DNA of 20,025 bases from JAFHCF01 sp048497495 (GTDB lineage Bacteria; Pseudomonadota; Alphaproteobacteria; Rhizobiales; Ancalomicrobiaceae), in assembly GCA_048497495.1 (NCBI GenBank), contig JAFHCF010000067.1, positions 1-20,025 of the forward strand. Direction: 5' to 3'. Position numbers and translations under genes: made by a program. This document shows, piece after piece, positions 9,691-17,302 of the stretch (the stretch's first letter is position 1; each line of letters starts with the position of its first letter). Below the pieces are notes generated by a model. That model saw only the letters and a program-made list of their open reading frames with translations, had not been told where the DNA came from and did no database searches.

Positions 9691-10050
9691 CGGCGACATC
9701 CTCCACTCGCGCCACGCCGCCGGCGAGGCCGGCCTCGTTATGCATTCGAGCAAGACTGAAATATTCAGGCCCCTGCTTTTCGCATGAGCGGCATGCGGCA
9801 GCGGATCTGTTTGGGGCAGGGAAGTTGTCCTATCTTCGGTTTCAGAACGGTTCGATCCGTTCCCTGCGCCGCGACGCCCTCCCCGTCTCGTGCGCCTCGA
9901 GGGAACTGCGAGCGATCGCGACGATTTCCCATCGTCGTCGGCCCGTTCCTCGGATCCGCGGTGAGCGGATCCGGACCATCGGCGCATTCTCCTCCCGAGC
10001 CCGATGGTCGACCCGGACGAGCCTCCCTCCCGGCTCGCCACGGTTCTTCG

Positions 10051-10083
10051 AGCGCCCGCCGGTTCCTCCCACCGGCGGGCGCT
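10051..10083. terminator. 13-bp GC-rich stem-loop, possible terminator
   Basis: AGCGCCCGCCGGT (10051-10063) pairs perfectly with ACCGGCGGGCGCT (10071-10083) around a seven-base loop. There is almost no T tract on either strand, so it is at best an atypical terminator. It lies 360 bp past the uvrA stop and 130 bp past the stop of the converging lipoprotein gene. Confidence 0.4.
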
Positions 10084-10161
10084 TCGAGTCCCGGGGCCCA
10101 CGAACATCGCCGAAAAGCAGTGCCCCCCGGCTGCCGGAGAGGGACCGGCTCGACACGCGAA

Positions 10162-10183
10162 CGCCGGCCCTCTCGAGCCGGCG
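10162..10183 (-). terminator. Possible terminator of the unknown lipoprotein gene
   Basis: CGCCGGC (10162-10168) and GCCGGCG (10177-10183) form a 7-bp stem with an eight-base loop, 30 bases past the stop codon on the minus strand. Only TTCG follows it, so the U tract is weak. Confidence 0.3.
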
Positions 10184-10213
10184 CCTGCGATGTCTCGAAT
10201 TTCGGCCGGCCGA

Positions 10214-10927
10214 TCAGGACGTCGGGTCGACGTAGGCGAGCGAGAACCACTTCTCCAGCGTCATGACGTCGATCGGATCGCCACTGTCGCGCATCCAGCT
10301 GTCGGCGACCCAGTCGACGCCGGTGGTCTTGTCGGTCATCACGGCGGTGGCGTGGGCATAGAGGAAGGCGCCGCGCGATTCCGGGCGGCGGACGTGATGG
10401 TGGCGCAGCAGCCGATTGCGCTCCAGCCAGAGCATCAGCGTCGTGGTGTTGGTGGCCTCGTCGATACAGTCGGTCTGGCCGGCCTTGTGGGCGTCGCCGA
10501 GTTCCGACCCACGCTTGTCGGACGGCGCGCCGATGACGCTGTCGGCCTTCTTCTCCCACCACTGGTCGGCGAGACCGATGGCGACGCGCTCGTCCGCCGG
10601 TGATCCCTTGTGGCGCTCGAAGAGGGCGGCGAGCATGACGATGTCTGCTTGCGTGAAGGGGATCGCCGTCTTGAACTCGCAACCGAAGCCGTGGCAATAG
10701 GCCAGACGGTCGGTCTTGGGCAGTGCCGCGCCGCGATCTCGGTACCAGGCGTTGGCGCCCTCGTCGACGACGGCGCCCGTCTCGGTCGCGGCCCGACGGG
10801 TCGAGCCGGTGACGATCCGGTCGGTCGCATCGGTGAGGGAGAGACCGGGCTTCTCGTCCTTGCCGTCGGATTTGCAGCCGGCGACGGACAGAGCCACCAG
10901 AACGATCGCAAAGTAGGCCGTTCGCAT
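10214..10927 (-). CDS. Unknown lipoprotein with possible Cys-His-Asp active site
   Basis: I do not recognise a named family for this 237-residue protein. The N terminus is a lipoprotein signal: hydrophobic AYFAIVLVALSV, then lipobox V-A-G-C with the lipidated Cys18. The Lys19-Ser20 after it suggests outer-membrane sorting if Lol rules apply. Residues 21-75 are polar. The globular part has Cys78 and Cys83 (a possible disulfide), then GQTDCIDEATNTTTLML (150-166), HHHV (176-179), AHATAVM (191-197) and WVADSW (206-211). Cys154, His192 and Asp209 occur in the order and local setting of transglutaminase-like or papain-like thiol enzymes; this is inference, not recognition. The ATG at 10927-10925 follows TGGGG at about seven bases. 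Two TCCACAGG repeats lie 60-80 bp upstream. The gene stands alone between convergent uvrA and divergent trmFO. Confidence 0.75.
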   Translation of the reverse strand: MRTAYFAIVLVALSVAGCKSDGKDEKPGLSLTDATDRIVTGSTRRAATETGAVVDEGANAWYRDRGAALPKTDRLAYCHGFGCEFKTAIPFTQADIVMLAALFERHKGSPADERVAIGLADQWWEKKADSVIGAPSDKRGSELGDAHKAGQTDCIDEATNTTTLMLWLERNRLLRHHHVRRPESRGAFLYAHATAVMTDKTTGVDWVADSWMRDSGDPIDVMTLEKWFSLAYVDPTS

Positions 10928-10988
10928 CGAAAACCCCAGGTCAAGAGACGTCGAATCACTCGATCACGGTTTCCCATTAGATAGCTTC

Positions 10989-11007
10989 TCCACAGGTGTT
11001 CCACAGG
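10989..11007. repeat. Two TCCACAGG direct repeats, 11-bp period
   Basis: TCCACAGG occurs at 10989-10996 and again at 11000-11007, one helical turn apart, in the divergent gap between the lipoprotein gene and trmFO. The first four to five positions resemble weak DnaA-box cores, but the consensus is not met. It could be a tandem operator for the lipoprotein promoter. Confidence 0.35.
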
Positions 11008-11140
11008 CAATATCTGCCCAGTCGCGGCGGAATACCGCGCTCGGACGGGTGCGCTGCAGCAGAGATCTCGAAGGCGCGCGAGGGGGGTGACGGCCGAGGC
11101 GGAGGACATCTTCGGACACTCACCGCGACCGGCCGACGCC

Positions 11141-11200
11141 GGCGGTGAAACCGGTTTCCGCCGCGCCGCGTCGCCGACCGCTCTAGGCGTCGACGCGGCG
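11141..11200. promoter_or_regulatory. Dyad pair in the trmFO leader
   Basis: A perfect 12-bp palindrome GAAACCGGTTTC (11147-11158) is flanked by GGCG/CGCC (11141-11144, 11159-11162). It is followed by the 10-bp inverted repeat CGCCGCGTCG/CGACGCGGCG (11164-11173, 11191-11200, 17-base loop). The second repeat ends 19 bases before the trmFO ATG, so as RNA it would lie just upstream of the ribosome-binding site. Function is unknown. Confidence 0.35.
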
Positions 11201-11219
11201 GAGTGCTAACCGAGGCGGC

Positions 11220-12656
11220 ATGACCGAGAAAAACCAAACCCTCCCCCCCGTCCACATCGTCGGCGGCGGCCTCGCCGGCTCGGAAGCCGCCTGGGCGCTG
11301 GCGACGCGCGGCGTGCCCGTCGTCCTTCACGAGATGCGGCCGGTGCGCGGCACGGAGGCGCACCAGACCGATCGGCTCGCCGAACTCGTCTGTTCCAATT
11401 CGCTCAGGTCCGACGATCCCGAGACCAACGCGGTCGGCGTGCTCCATGCCGAGCTGCGGGCCTGCGGCTCGCTGGTGATGCGCGCCGCCGACGCCCATCA
11501 GGTGCCGGCCGGCGGCGCTCTGGCAGTCGACCGCGAGGCCTTCGCGGCGAGCGTCACCGGGGCGCTCGAGGATCATCCGCTGATCGAGATCCGTCGCGAG
11601 GAGATCGACGGCCTTCCCGACGCCTCCTGGGACAGCGTCGTCGTCGCCACCGGGCCGCTCACCTCGCCGGCGCTCGCCGCGGCGATCGGCGCGCTCACCG
11701 GGGAGAGCGAACTCGCCTTCTTCGACGCCATCGCGCCGATCGTCCATTTCGACAGCATCGACATGGGCCGCGCCTGGATGCAGTCGCGCTACGACAAGGC
11801 GGGACCGGGGGGCACCGGCGCCGACTACCTCAATTGCCCGATGAACAAGGACGAGTACGAGGCCTTCGTCGATGCGCTGATCGCCGGCGACAAGGTGTCG
11901 TTCAAGGAATGGGAGGCCTCGACCCCCTATTTCGACGGCTGCCTACCGGTCGAGGTGATGGCGGAACGGGGACGCGAGACGCTGCGCCACGGGCCGATGA
12001 AGCCGGTCGGGCTGACCGATCCGCGCAATCCGACGGTGAAGTCCCACGCCATCGTCCAACTGCGCCAGGACAACGCCTTCGGCACGCTGTGGAACATGGT
12101 CGGCTTCCAGACCAAGCTGAAGCACGGCGAGCAGATCCGGGTCTTCCGCATGATCCCGGGGCTCGAGAACGCCGAATTCGCCCGCCTCGGCGGGCTGCAT
12201 CGCAACACCTATCTCAATTCGCCGAAGCTGCTCGACTCGACGCTGCGGATGAGGTCGACGCCGCGGCTTCGCTTCGCCGGGCAGATCACCGGCTGCGAGG
12301 GCTATGTCGAGAGCGCGGCGATCGGCCATCTCGCGGGCCGTTTCGCCGCCGCCGAGCGGCTCGGGCGCGCGGCCTTGCCGCCGCCGGCGACGACCGCCAT
12401 GGGGGCGCTGCTCGGCCACATCACCGGCGGTCATCTCGGCGAGGCCGAGGGCGAGGCGGAGGCCGGCAAGCCGCGCGCCTTCCAGCCGATGAACGTCAAC
12501 TTCGGCCTCTTCCCGCCGATCGTCGCCCCGACCACCAAGGACGGCCGGCGGCTCAAGGGCACCGAGAAGACGGTGGAGAAGAAGCGGGCGATGGCGCATC
12601 GCGCCCGCGCCGATCTCGCCTCATGGAACGCGGCGGAGACGGCGGCGGAGGGCTGA
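11220..12656 (+). CDS. trmFO: Methylenetetrahydrofolate--tRNA-(uracil-5-)-methyltransferase
   Basis: TrmFO is a folate- and FAD-dependent enzyme that methylates U54 in the T loop of tRNA to ribothymidine, using 5,10-methylene-THF and NAD(P)H. The 478-residue protein opens with the FAD-binding Rossmann motif HIVGGGLAGSEAAWALA (12-28). ELVCSNSLRSDD (55-66) contains Cys58, equivalent to the N-terminal conserved cysteine, and PYFDGCLPVEVMAERG (236-251) carries the likely catalytic Cys241. The C-terminal half has FAGQITGCEGYVESAAIG and PMNVNFGLFPP, both typical of the GidA-like family. The ATG at 11220 has a rather close GAGG (four-base spacing). The 3' end faces the squalene/phytoene-synthase-like gene with only 20 bp between stops. 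It is distinct from the larger MnmG, as shown by its length and CSNSLRSDD block. Confidence 0.95.
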   Translation: MTEKNQTLPPVHIVGGGLAGSEAAWALATRGVPVVLHEMRPVRGTEAHQTDRLAELVCSNSLRSDDPETNAVGVLHAELRACGSLVMRAADAHQVPAGGALAVDREAFAASVTGALEDHPLIEIRREEIDGLPDASWDSVVVATGPLTSPALAAAIGALTGESELAFFDAIAPIVHFDSIDMGRAWMQSRYDKAGPGGTGADYLNCPMNKDEYEAFVDALIAGDKVSFKEWEASTPYFDGCLPVEVMAERGRETLRHGPMKPVGLTDPRNPTVKSHAIVQLRQDNAFGTLWNMVGFQTKLKHGEQIRVFRMIPGLENAEFARLGGLHRNTYLNSPKLLDSTLRMRSTPRLRFAGQITGCEGYVESAAIGHLAGRFAAAERLGRAALPPPATTAMGALLGHITGGHLGEAEGEAEAGKPRAFQPMNVNFGLFPPIVAPTTKDGRRLKGTEKTVEKKRAMAHRARADLASWNAAETAAEG

Positions 12657-12676
12657 GCCCCGGCCGCCCTTCGGGT

Positions 12677-13591
12677 TCAGCGCCCGGCGCGCCCGATCGA
12701 TGCCTCGCGGGCGCAGCGGGCGGCGTTCCACAGGCGCCATTGGCGGCGCCATTGCGGGATGTCGAGGACGGTACGGAAGGGATCGTGATCCCGCCGGTCC
12801 ATGCGCTCCAGGCATTGTTCGACCAACGAGACGTGGAGAAAGGCCGGCGCGGCCCGGGGCGGGATGGCGCCGACACGCCGCCGGGTCTCGTCCAGCGCCT
12901 CGCGGGCGCGGGCGCGGATCTCCGCCAACACCCGTTCGAGCGCCGGGCTGGTCCGGCCCGCCGACACGTCGTCACGGGCGACCCCATGACGCTCGAGCGC
13001 GTCGACCGGCAACATCATCTGGCCCCGCGCCGCATGGACCGGCAGGGCCCGCAGCATCGCCGTCAGGCCGTGGGCGATGCCGGCGGGATGGGCGGCGGCG
13101 GCGATCTCCTCCTCCCCGCCTTCGGCGAGCACCCGGGCGGCGAGCCCGATGAGGATGGCGGAGGTGTCCCCACAATAGACCTCGAGCGCCGCCATGTCGG
13201 GCATCGGGTCGTCGTAGAGATCGAAGATCTTCGCCTCGATCAGGCGTTCGAAGGCGTCGAGCGGCAGATCGAAGCGCGCGATGGTGTCGAGCAGGGCGGC
13301 GGCGATCGGGTGGGCGGCGCCCTCCGCGCCGCGCGTCCCCGCCAGCATGTCGGCCCACCAGCGGGCGCGGATCTCGCCGGGCAGCGGATCGGAGACGACG
13401 TCGCGGATGCGGTCGATCTCGGTGGCGAAGGCGTAGAGCGCATAGAGATGGCGCCGGTGGTCCTCGGGCGCGTAGAGGCCGGCGAGCCAACGATCCTTGT
13501 CGAGCCGGCGCACCGCGTCGGCGGCGAGGTCGTAGGCGCGGATCATGCGGTCGTCGAGGGCGGGCGCGGGTGAGGACATGGAAGCGGACAT
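12677..13591 (-). CDS. Squalene/phytoene synthase-like protein of NDUFAF6 type
   Basis: This 304-residue all-helical protein belongs to the squalene/phytoene synthase fold but looks like the non-terpenoid branch that includes mitochondrial NDUFAF6, a complex I assembly factor. At the first aspartate-rich helix it reads YAFATEIDRIRDVVSDP (53-69), like the NDUFAF6 AFNVE-type helix rather than the DDxxD expected of a synthase. The second aspartate-rich site is replaced by GIAHGLTAMLRALPVHAARG (171-190), followed by the family's MLPVDALERHGV (193-204). Loss of metal-binding aspartates argues against prenyl synthase activity. No carotenoid or hopanoid genes are adjacent. The ATG at 13591 has a poor ribosome-binding site; Met5 is an alternative. 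It lies 15 bp behind the Mth938-like gene and is probably translated with it as the last gene of the yajC-secDF unit. Confidence 0.85.
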   Translation of the reverse strand: MSASMSSPAPALDDRMIRAYDLAADAVRRLDKDRWLAGLYAPEDHRRHLYALYAFATEIDRIRDVVSDPLPGEIRARWWADMLAGTRGAEGAAHPIAAALLDTIARFDLPLDAFERLIEAKIFDLYDDPMPDMAALEVYCGDTSAILIGLAARVLAEGGEEEIAAAAHPAGIAHGLTAMLRALPVHAARGQMMLPVDALERHGVARDDVSAGRTSPALERVLAEIRARAREALDETRRRVGAIPPRAAPAFLHVSLVEQCLERMDRRDHDPFRTVLDIPQWRRQWRLWNAARCAREASIGRAGR

Positions 13592-13606
13592 AGGGCGTTC
13601 GCGCTC

Positions 13607-13999
13607 TCAGTCCACCGCCAGGAGCGCCGCGGCGACCCGCCGACGCTCGCCGAGAAGCACGTTCCAGGTTCGGATCGCCGCCCCCGTCGACATCGGATCC
13701 GCCTGGATGCCGGCGGCGCGCAGGGCGGCGCGCAGATCGGCCGGAAGGGCGAGGAGATCACGCCCGGTGCCGACCAGCAGGATGTCGATCGCCTCGGCCT
13801 CGGCGAAGACGCGGGCGAACGCCTCGACGTCGAGATCCGACGGCGCCGACGCGGTCCAGGGCCACATGCCGGAGGGCAGCGCCAAGAGCGAGCCACGATG
13901 GGAGAGGCCATCGAGGCCGGCGAAACGGAAGCCGCCGCGACCATAGTTCTCGATCTCGACCGGGCGAGGGAGATGGGCGTCTTGGCGTTCGATCGTCAC
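13607..13999 (-). CDS. Mth938-like domain protein (NDUFAF3 type)
   Basis: This 130-residue protein matches the Mth938-like (DUF498) family, whose mitochondrial member NDUFAF3 acts early in complex I assembly. The typical N-terminal strand pattern is IENYGRGGFRFAGL (16-29), followed by GSLLALPSGMWPWTAS. The central strand-turn IDILLVGTGRDLLALPADLRAALRAAG carries the family GTG. The segment AIRTWNVLLGERRRVAAALLAV closes the domain as usual. The start is a GTG at 13999-13997 with GGGGAGGGA just upstream. No catalytic residues are known for the family to my knowledge. It lies 79 bp after secF and 15 bp before the NDUFAF6-like gene, so two complex I assembly-factor homologues are adjacent. The family call is confident; the complex I role here is inferred from homology and context. 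Confidence 0.9.
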   Translation of the reverse strand: MTIERQDAHLPRPVEIENYGRGGFRFAGLDGLSHRGSLLALPSGMWPWTASAPSDLDVEAFARVFAEAEAIDILLVGTGRDLLALPADLRAALRAAGIQADPMSTGAAIRTWNVLLGERRRVAAALLAVD

Positions 14000-14078
14000 C
14001 CGGTCCCTCCCCTCGTGCTCGCCGCGACCGGATGGACGCGGTCCGGTCGGCGGGAAACCGCGCCGGAGCGCCGACGCG

Positions 14079-15038
14079 TCAAGCGCCGGCGGCGGCCGGA
14101 TTGGTCTTGTCGGCCTGTGTCTTGTCCTCGCCTCGCGACCCGCCGCCGGTCCGCAGCTTGAGGAAGATCAGGAGCGGCGCGGAGACCACGATCGACGAAT
14201 AGGTGCCGATGATGATGCCGGCGAGCATGGTGAAGTTGAAGCCACGCAGCGCCTCGCCGCCGAAGACCAGCAGCGCCGAAACCGCCAGGATCGTGGTGGT
14301 CGAGGTGCGGATGGTGCGGGTCAGGGTCTGGTTGATCGACAGGTCGATCAATTCGGGCAGCGCCATACGCTTGTACTTGCGCAGGTTCTCGCGGATTCGG
14401 TCGTAGATGACGACGGTGTCGTTGAGCGAATAGCCGACGATGGTGAGGATCGCGGCGATCGCCGCCAAGTCGAATCCGATGCCGACGGCCGACAGAAGAC
14501 CCACGGTCAAGACGACATCGTGGATGGTGGTGAGAACGGCGCCGACGGCGAATTGCCATTCGAAGCGGAACCACAGGTAGATCAGCACCAGCGACAGCGA
14601 TACGACGACGGCGATGATGCCGTCGCGCCGCAGATCGGCGGAGACACGCGGTCCCACCACCTCGGTGCGGCGGTATTCGTAGGCGTCGCCGAGCGCCGCC
14701 TTGACCTTGCCGACCGCCGCCTGCTGGGCGAGATCGCCGCCCTCCTGTTGAGCGACCCGGATCAGCACGTCCTCGGGCGCCCCGATGCCCTGAACCTGGA
14801 CCTCGCCGAGATTGAGCTCGGAGAGGTCGGTGCGGATCTTGCCGAGATCGGCGGGGCCGGATTTCGAGCGGACCTCGACGACGGTGCCGCCGACGAAGTC
14901 GATGCCGTAGTTGAGCCCGATGAAACCGACCAGCGCCAGCGACAGGACGACCAGCACCATCGAGATCGGGAACGTGATCAACCGAGCCCCCATGAAGGGG
15001 ATCTTGGTGTCTTCGGGGATGAAACTGATGAGCTTCAT
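14079..15038 (-). CDS. secF: Protein translocase subunit SecF
   Basis: SecF works with SecD in the inner membrane, using proton motive force to complete protein export through SecYEG. The 319-residue length is normal. The first membrane helix spans about 22-41 and is followed by the family motif GIDFVGGT (45-52). A periplasmic domain covers about 53-136. Five further helices follow (roughly 139-157, 163-184, 188-210, 240-262, 270-292), with the conserved NDTVVIYDRIREN (206-218) after the fourth. The ATG at 15038-15036 has AAGGTGAG just upstream. The C-terminal tail is charged and low in complexity. It sits 65 bp after secD in the yajC-secD-secF order, separate genes rather than the fused form found in some bacteria. 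Confidence 0.97.
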   Translation of the reverse strand: MKLISFIPEDTKIPFMGARLITFPISMVLVVLSLALVGFIGLNYGIDFVGGTVVEVRSKSGPADLGKIRTDLSELNLGEVQVQGIGAPEDVLIRVAQQEGGDLAQQAAVGKVKAALGDAYEYRRTEVVGPRVSADLRRDGIIAVVVSLSLVLIYLWFRFEWQFAVGAVLTTIHDVVLTVGLLSAVGIGFDLAAIAAILTIVGYSLNDTVVIYDRIRENLRKYKRMALPELIDLSINQTLTRTIRTSTTTILAVSALLVFGGEALRGFNFTMLAGIIIGTYSSIVVSAPLLIFLKLRTGGGSRGEDKTQADKTNPAAAGA

Positions 15039-15103
15039 CTCTCACCTTCTTCGAATGGATCTGCGGGCGCGCCCCGAGAGTGGGACGCGGCGGACGGCGT
15101 CGA

Positions 15104-16708
15104 TCAGATCGGAATACGGGTCGGCCGGACCTTCTTCACCCACAGCGCGACGATCAGTCGGGTGACGGTGACGGCGGTGAACAGTGTCGTCAGGATGCCG
15201 ATGCCGAGGGTCACGGCGAAGCCCTTGATCGGCCCGGTGCCGAGGAAGAACATCACGATCGCCGCGATCAGTGTCGTCAGATTGGAATCGATGATGGTGC
15301 TCAGGGCGCGCGAGAAGCCGGCGTCGATCGCCGAGATCGCCGAGCGACCCAACTTCTGCTCCTCGCGAATACGCTCGTAGATCAGCACGTTGGCGTCGAC
15401 CGCCATGCCGATGGTGAGCACGATGCCACCGATGCCGGGCAGCGTCAGCGTCGCCTGGAGCGCCGAGAGCACCGCCATGATGATCATCACGTTCACCACC
15501 ACCGCGATGTCGGCGAAGACGCCGAACAGGCCGTAGTTGGCGATCATGTAGATGACCACCAGCACGGTGCCGATGCCGACCGACAGTTTGCCGGCGGCGA
15601 TCGAGTCGGCGCCGAGGCCGGGGCCGACGGTGCGTTCCTCGACGATGGTGAGATCGGCGGGCAGCGCGCCGGCGCGCAGGAGAAGCGCCAGATCGTTGGC
15701 CGATTGGACGGTGAAGTTCCCGGAGATCTGACCGGATCCGCCGAGGATCGGCTCGCGGATCACCGGATAGGAGATCACGTCCTTGTCGAGCACGATGGCG
15801 AAGGGCCGGCCGACGTTCTGCTGGGAGATCAGCGCGAACTTCTGGGCCCCGGAGGTGTTGAAGCGGAAGGAGACGATCGGCTCCGAGCTGCGGCTGTCGA
15901 AGCCGGCCTGGGCGTCGACCAGTTCCTCGCCCGTCAACATGGCGCGGCGCTGCACCAGGACGGGGACCGGCGGGTCCTCGTGGCTGTAGAGCACGTCGGT
16001 GTCGGTGGAGTGCGTGCCTTCCAACACCTGCGGCCCGGTCGCCTCGACCATGTGGAAGGTCAGGCGGGCGGTCTGGCGCAGGATGTCCTTGAGTCGATCG
16101 ATGTCCTGGAGACCGGGAACCTGGACGAGCAGTCGGTTGCCGCCCTGGCGGGCGATCACCGGCTCGGTGGTGCCGAGCTGGTCGACGCGGCGGCGGACCA
16201 CCTCCATCGACTGTTCGACGACGCGACGGGCGCGATAGTCGAGCCCGGGCTGGGTCAGGGTCAGCCGGAAGATGCCGCCCTCCTCCTTGGCGATCTCGAC
16301 GTCGAGGACGCGATTGCCGGAGAACATCGTGTCGGACAGGCTCTGCGGGACGGTCTGGAGCTTCTTTTCGGCGCGGGCGATCTGGGCGGCATCGGTGATG
16401 CGGACCTGGACGGAAGTACCGCCCTGGATGCCGAGGCCGGAATAGCCGATCTTGTCCTCGCGCAGCACACGCCGGACGTCGTCACGTAGGACGTCGACCC
16501 GTTCCTTGACCATCGAACCGGTGTCGACCTCGAGCAGGAGGTGGGCACCGCCCTGGAGATCGAGGCCGAGGGTGAGCTGACGATGCGGCACCCAACTGGG
16601 AAGCTGGGCGAGCGTCTCGCGGGAGAGGAAGTTGGGGATCACGTAGATCAGCGACACCAAGACCGACGCGATGATGAGCACGATCTTCCAGCGCGGGAAA
16701 TGTAGCAT
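15104..16708 (-). CDS. secD: Protein translocase subunit SecD
   Basis: SecD drives the late stage of protein export with SecF, its large periplasmic domain pulling substrates out of the SecYEG channel. The protein of 534 residues has an N-terminal helix (about 8-27), the D1 motif LTLGLDLQGGAHLLLEVD (45-62), a large periplasmic region to about residue 355, then five helices at the C terminus. These include VDANVLIYERIREE, the counterpart of the SecF NDTVVIYDRIREN. I chose the ATG at 16708-16706 because MLHFPRWKIVLII opens the first helix and GAGGA lies eight bases upstream. The frame stays open 25 codons further but adds an unusual leader without a ribosome-binding site. It lies 90 bp behind yajC, with two small hairpins between them. 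Identity is certain, start likely. Confidence 0.96.
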   Translation of the reverse strand: MLHFPRWKIVLIIASVLVSLIYVIPNFLSRETLAQLPSWVPHRQLTLGLDLQGGAHLLLEVDTGSMVKERVDVLRDDVRRVLREDKIGYSGLGIQGGTSVQVRITDAAQIARAEKKLQTVPQSLSDTMFSGNRVLDVEIAKEEGGIFRLTLTQPGLDYRARRVVEQSMEVVRRRVDQLGTTEPVIARQGGNRLLVQVPGLQDIDRLKDILRQTARLTFHMVEATGPQVLEGTHSTDTDVLYSHEDPPVPVLVQRRAMLTGEELVDAQAGFDSRSSEPIVSFRFNTSGAQKFALISQQNVGRPFAIVLDKDVISYPVIREPILGGSGQISGNFTVQSANDLALLLRAGALPADLTIVEERTVGPGLGADSIAAGKLSVGIGTVLVVIYMIANYGLFGVFADIAVVVNVMIIMAVLSALQATLTLPGIGGIVLTIGMAVDANVLIYERIREEQKLGRSAISAIDAGFSRALSTIIDSNLTTLIAAIVMFFLGTGPIKGFAVTLGIGILTTLFTAVTVTRLIVALWVKKVRPTRIPI

Positions 16709-16722
16709 CGGAGCGTCCTCGG

Positions 16723-16765
16723 ACCTCGGGCCACCGAGGTACGCCGCCCCCGCGACGAGGGCGGC
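16723..16765. repeat. Tandem hairpins between yajC and secD
   Basis: ACCTCGG/CCGAGGT (16723-16740, four-base loop) is followed by GCCGCCC/GGGCGGC (16743-16765, nine-base loop). Both sit in the 90-bp gap ahead of secD. No T tract follows, so they may be processing, stabilising or attenuating elements that set different levels for yajC and secD. Position and pairing are seen; the role is inferred. Confidence 0.4.
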
Positions 16766-16798
16766 CGGAATCGACGGAACCAACCGCCGGAGACGACG

Positions 16799-17161
16799 TC
16801 AGTCGTTGGCGGCGTCGGGCTTGCCGGAGGTCTTGGCCGGCTCGCCCTTGGCGCGAACCTCGCCGATGGTGCCGCGCACGACGCGGATCTTGACGCCCTC
16901 GGCGATCTCGACCTCGACCTCGGTGTCGGAGAGAACCTTGGCGACCTTGGCGATCATGCCGCCGGCGGTGACGACGGTGTCGCCGCGCCGCAGGTTCTTC
17001 ACCATCTCCTCGTGGGCCTTCTGGCGCTGGCGCTGCGGGCGGATGATCATCACCCACATGATCACCAGGATGAAGACGAAGGGGACGAGCGACATCAGGA
17101 TGTCGCTGGTGCCTCCCGATCCGGCGGCGGCGCCCTGGGCGAAGGCGGGGGTCACGAACAT
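16799..17161 (-). CDS. yajC: Preprotein translocase accessory subunit YajC
   Basis: YajC is a small inner-membrane protein that associates with SecDF in the holotranslocon. The predicted 120 residues are normal for the family. A short Ala/Gly/Ser-rich N terminus (MFVTPAFAQGAAAGSGG) precedes one membrane helix, about 22-41. The family signature follows: MIIRPQRQRQKAHEEMVKNL, then RGDTVVTAGGMIAKV in the cytosolic domain. The start at 17161-17159 is well supported by AGGAGA five bases upstream; a longer open frame to 17509 lacks such a site. It leads the yajC-secD-secF cluster on the minus strand, and a good promoter lies about 110 bp upstream. The tail is Lys/Ala/Asp-rich and probably disordered. 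Confidence 0.95.
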   Translation of the reverse strand: MFVTPAFAQGAAAGSGGTSDILMSLVPFVFILVIMWVMIIRPQRQRQKAHEEMVKNLRRGDTVVTAGGMIAKVAKVLSDTEVEVEIAEGVKIRVVRGTIGEVRAKGEPAKTSGKPDAAND

Positions 17162-17272
17162 CGAGTTCTCCTGAGTACGGCGTGATCGTCCAGAGACGGA
17201 GCGGGGCTCGACCTCATATGGGCGACGAATTCTTCCGCCGCAACGGGAGTCGTCCCGTCGCGGCGCGCGCGG

Positions 17273-17300
17273 ACTATATCGACAGCCCGGCGCTTTGCAA
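17273..17300 (-). promoter_or_regulatory. Candidate promoter of the yajC-secDF cluster
   Basis: On the minus strand TTGCAA (17300-17295) and TATAGT (17278-17273) are 16 bases apart, a good sigma-70-type match. The predicted leader before the yajC ATG is about 105 bases. It begins immediately after the hairpin ending the acetyltransferase gene, which fits a separate transcription unit. Confidence 0.45.
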
Positions 17301-17302
17301 AC

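Larger units (their letters stand above)
9691..10213. other. 523-bp gene-free gap with several stem-loops
   Basis: This lies between the 3' ends of uvrA and the unknown lipoprotein gene. No frame with credible codon use or ribosome-binding site is visible. Dyads are GCAGGGAA/TTCCCTGC (9816-9867), which overlaps and competes with GAACGG/CCGTTC (9845-9862); CGGATCCGC/GCGGATCCG (9951-9973); a 13-bp stem (10051-10083); and CGCCGGC/GCCGGCG (10162-10183). The first 150 bases are less G+C-rich than the rest. Terminators for the two converging genes are expected here. Confidence 0.5.

Noticed and set aside
9784..10266. A 160-codon plus-strand frame after uvrA
   Set aside because: Composition is Arg/Pro/Ser-rich with no motif, no good ribosome-binding site, and it overlaps the end of the lipoprotein gene on the other strand.
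12677..13591. Annotation as a phytoene or squalene synthase for carotenoid or hopanoid synthesis
   Set aside because: The metal-binding aspartates at the second site are missing, the first site follows the NDUFAF6 pattern, and no terpene genes are near.
15080..16489. A 469-codon plus-strand frame across secD
   Set aside because: The Asp/His/Gly-rich composition mirrors secD on the other strand; no family features.
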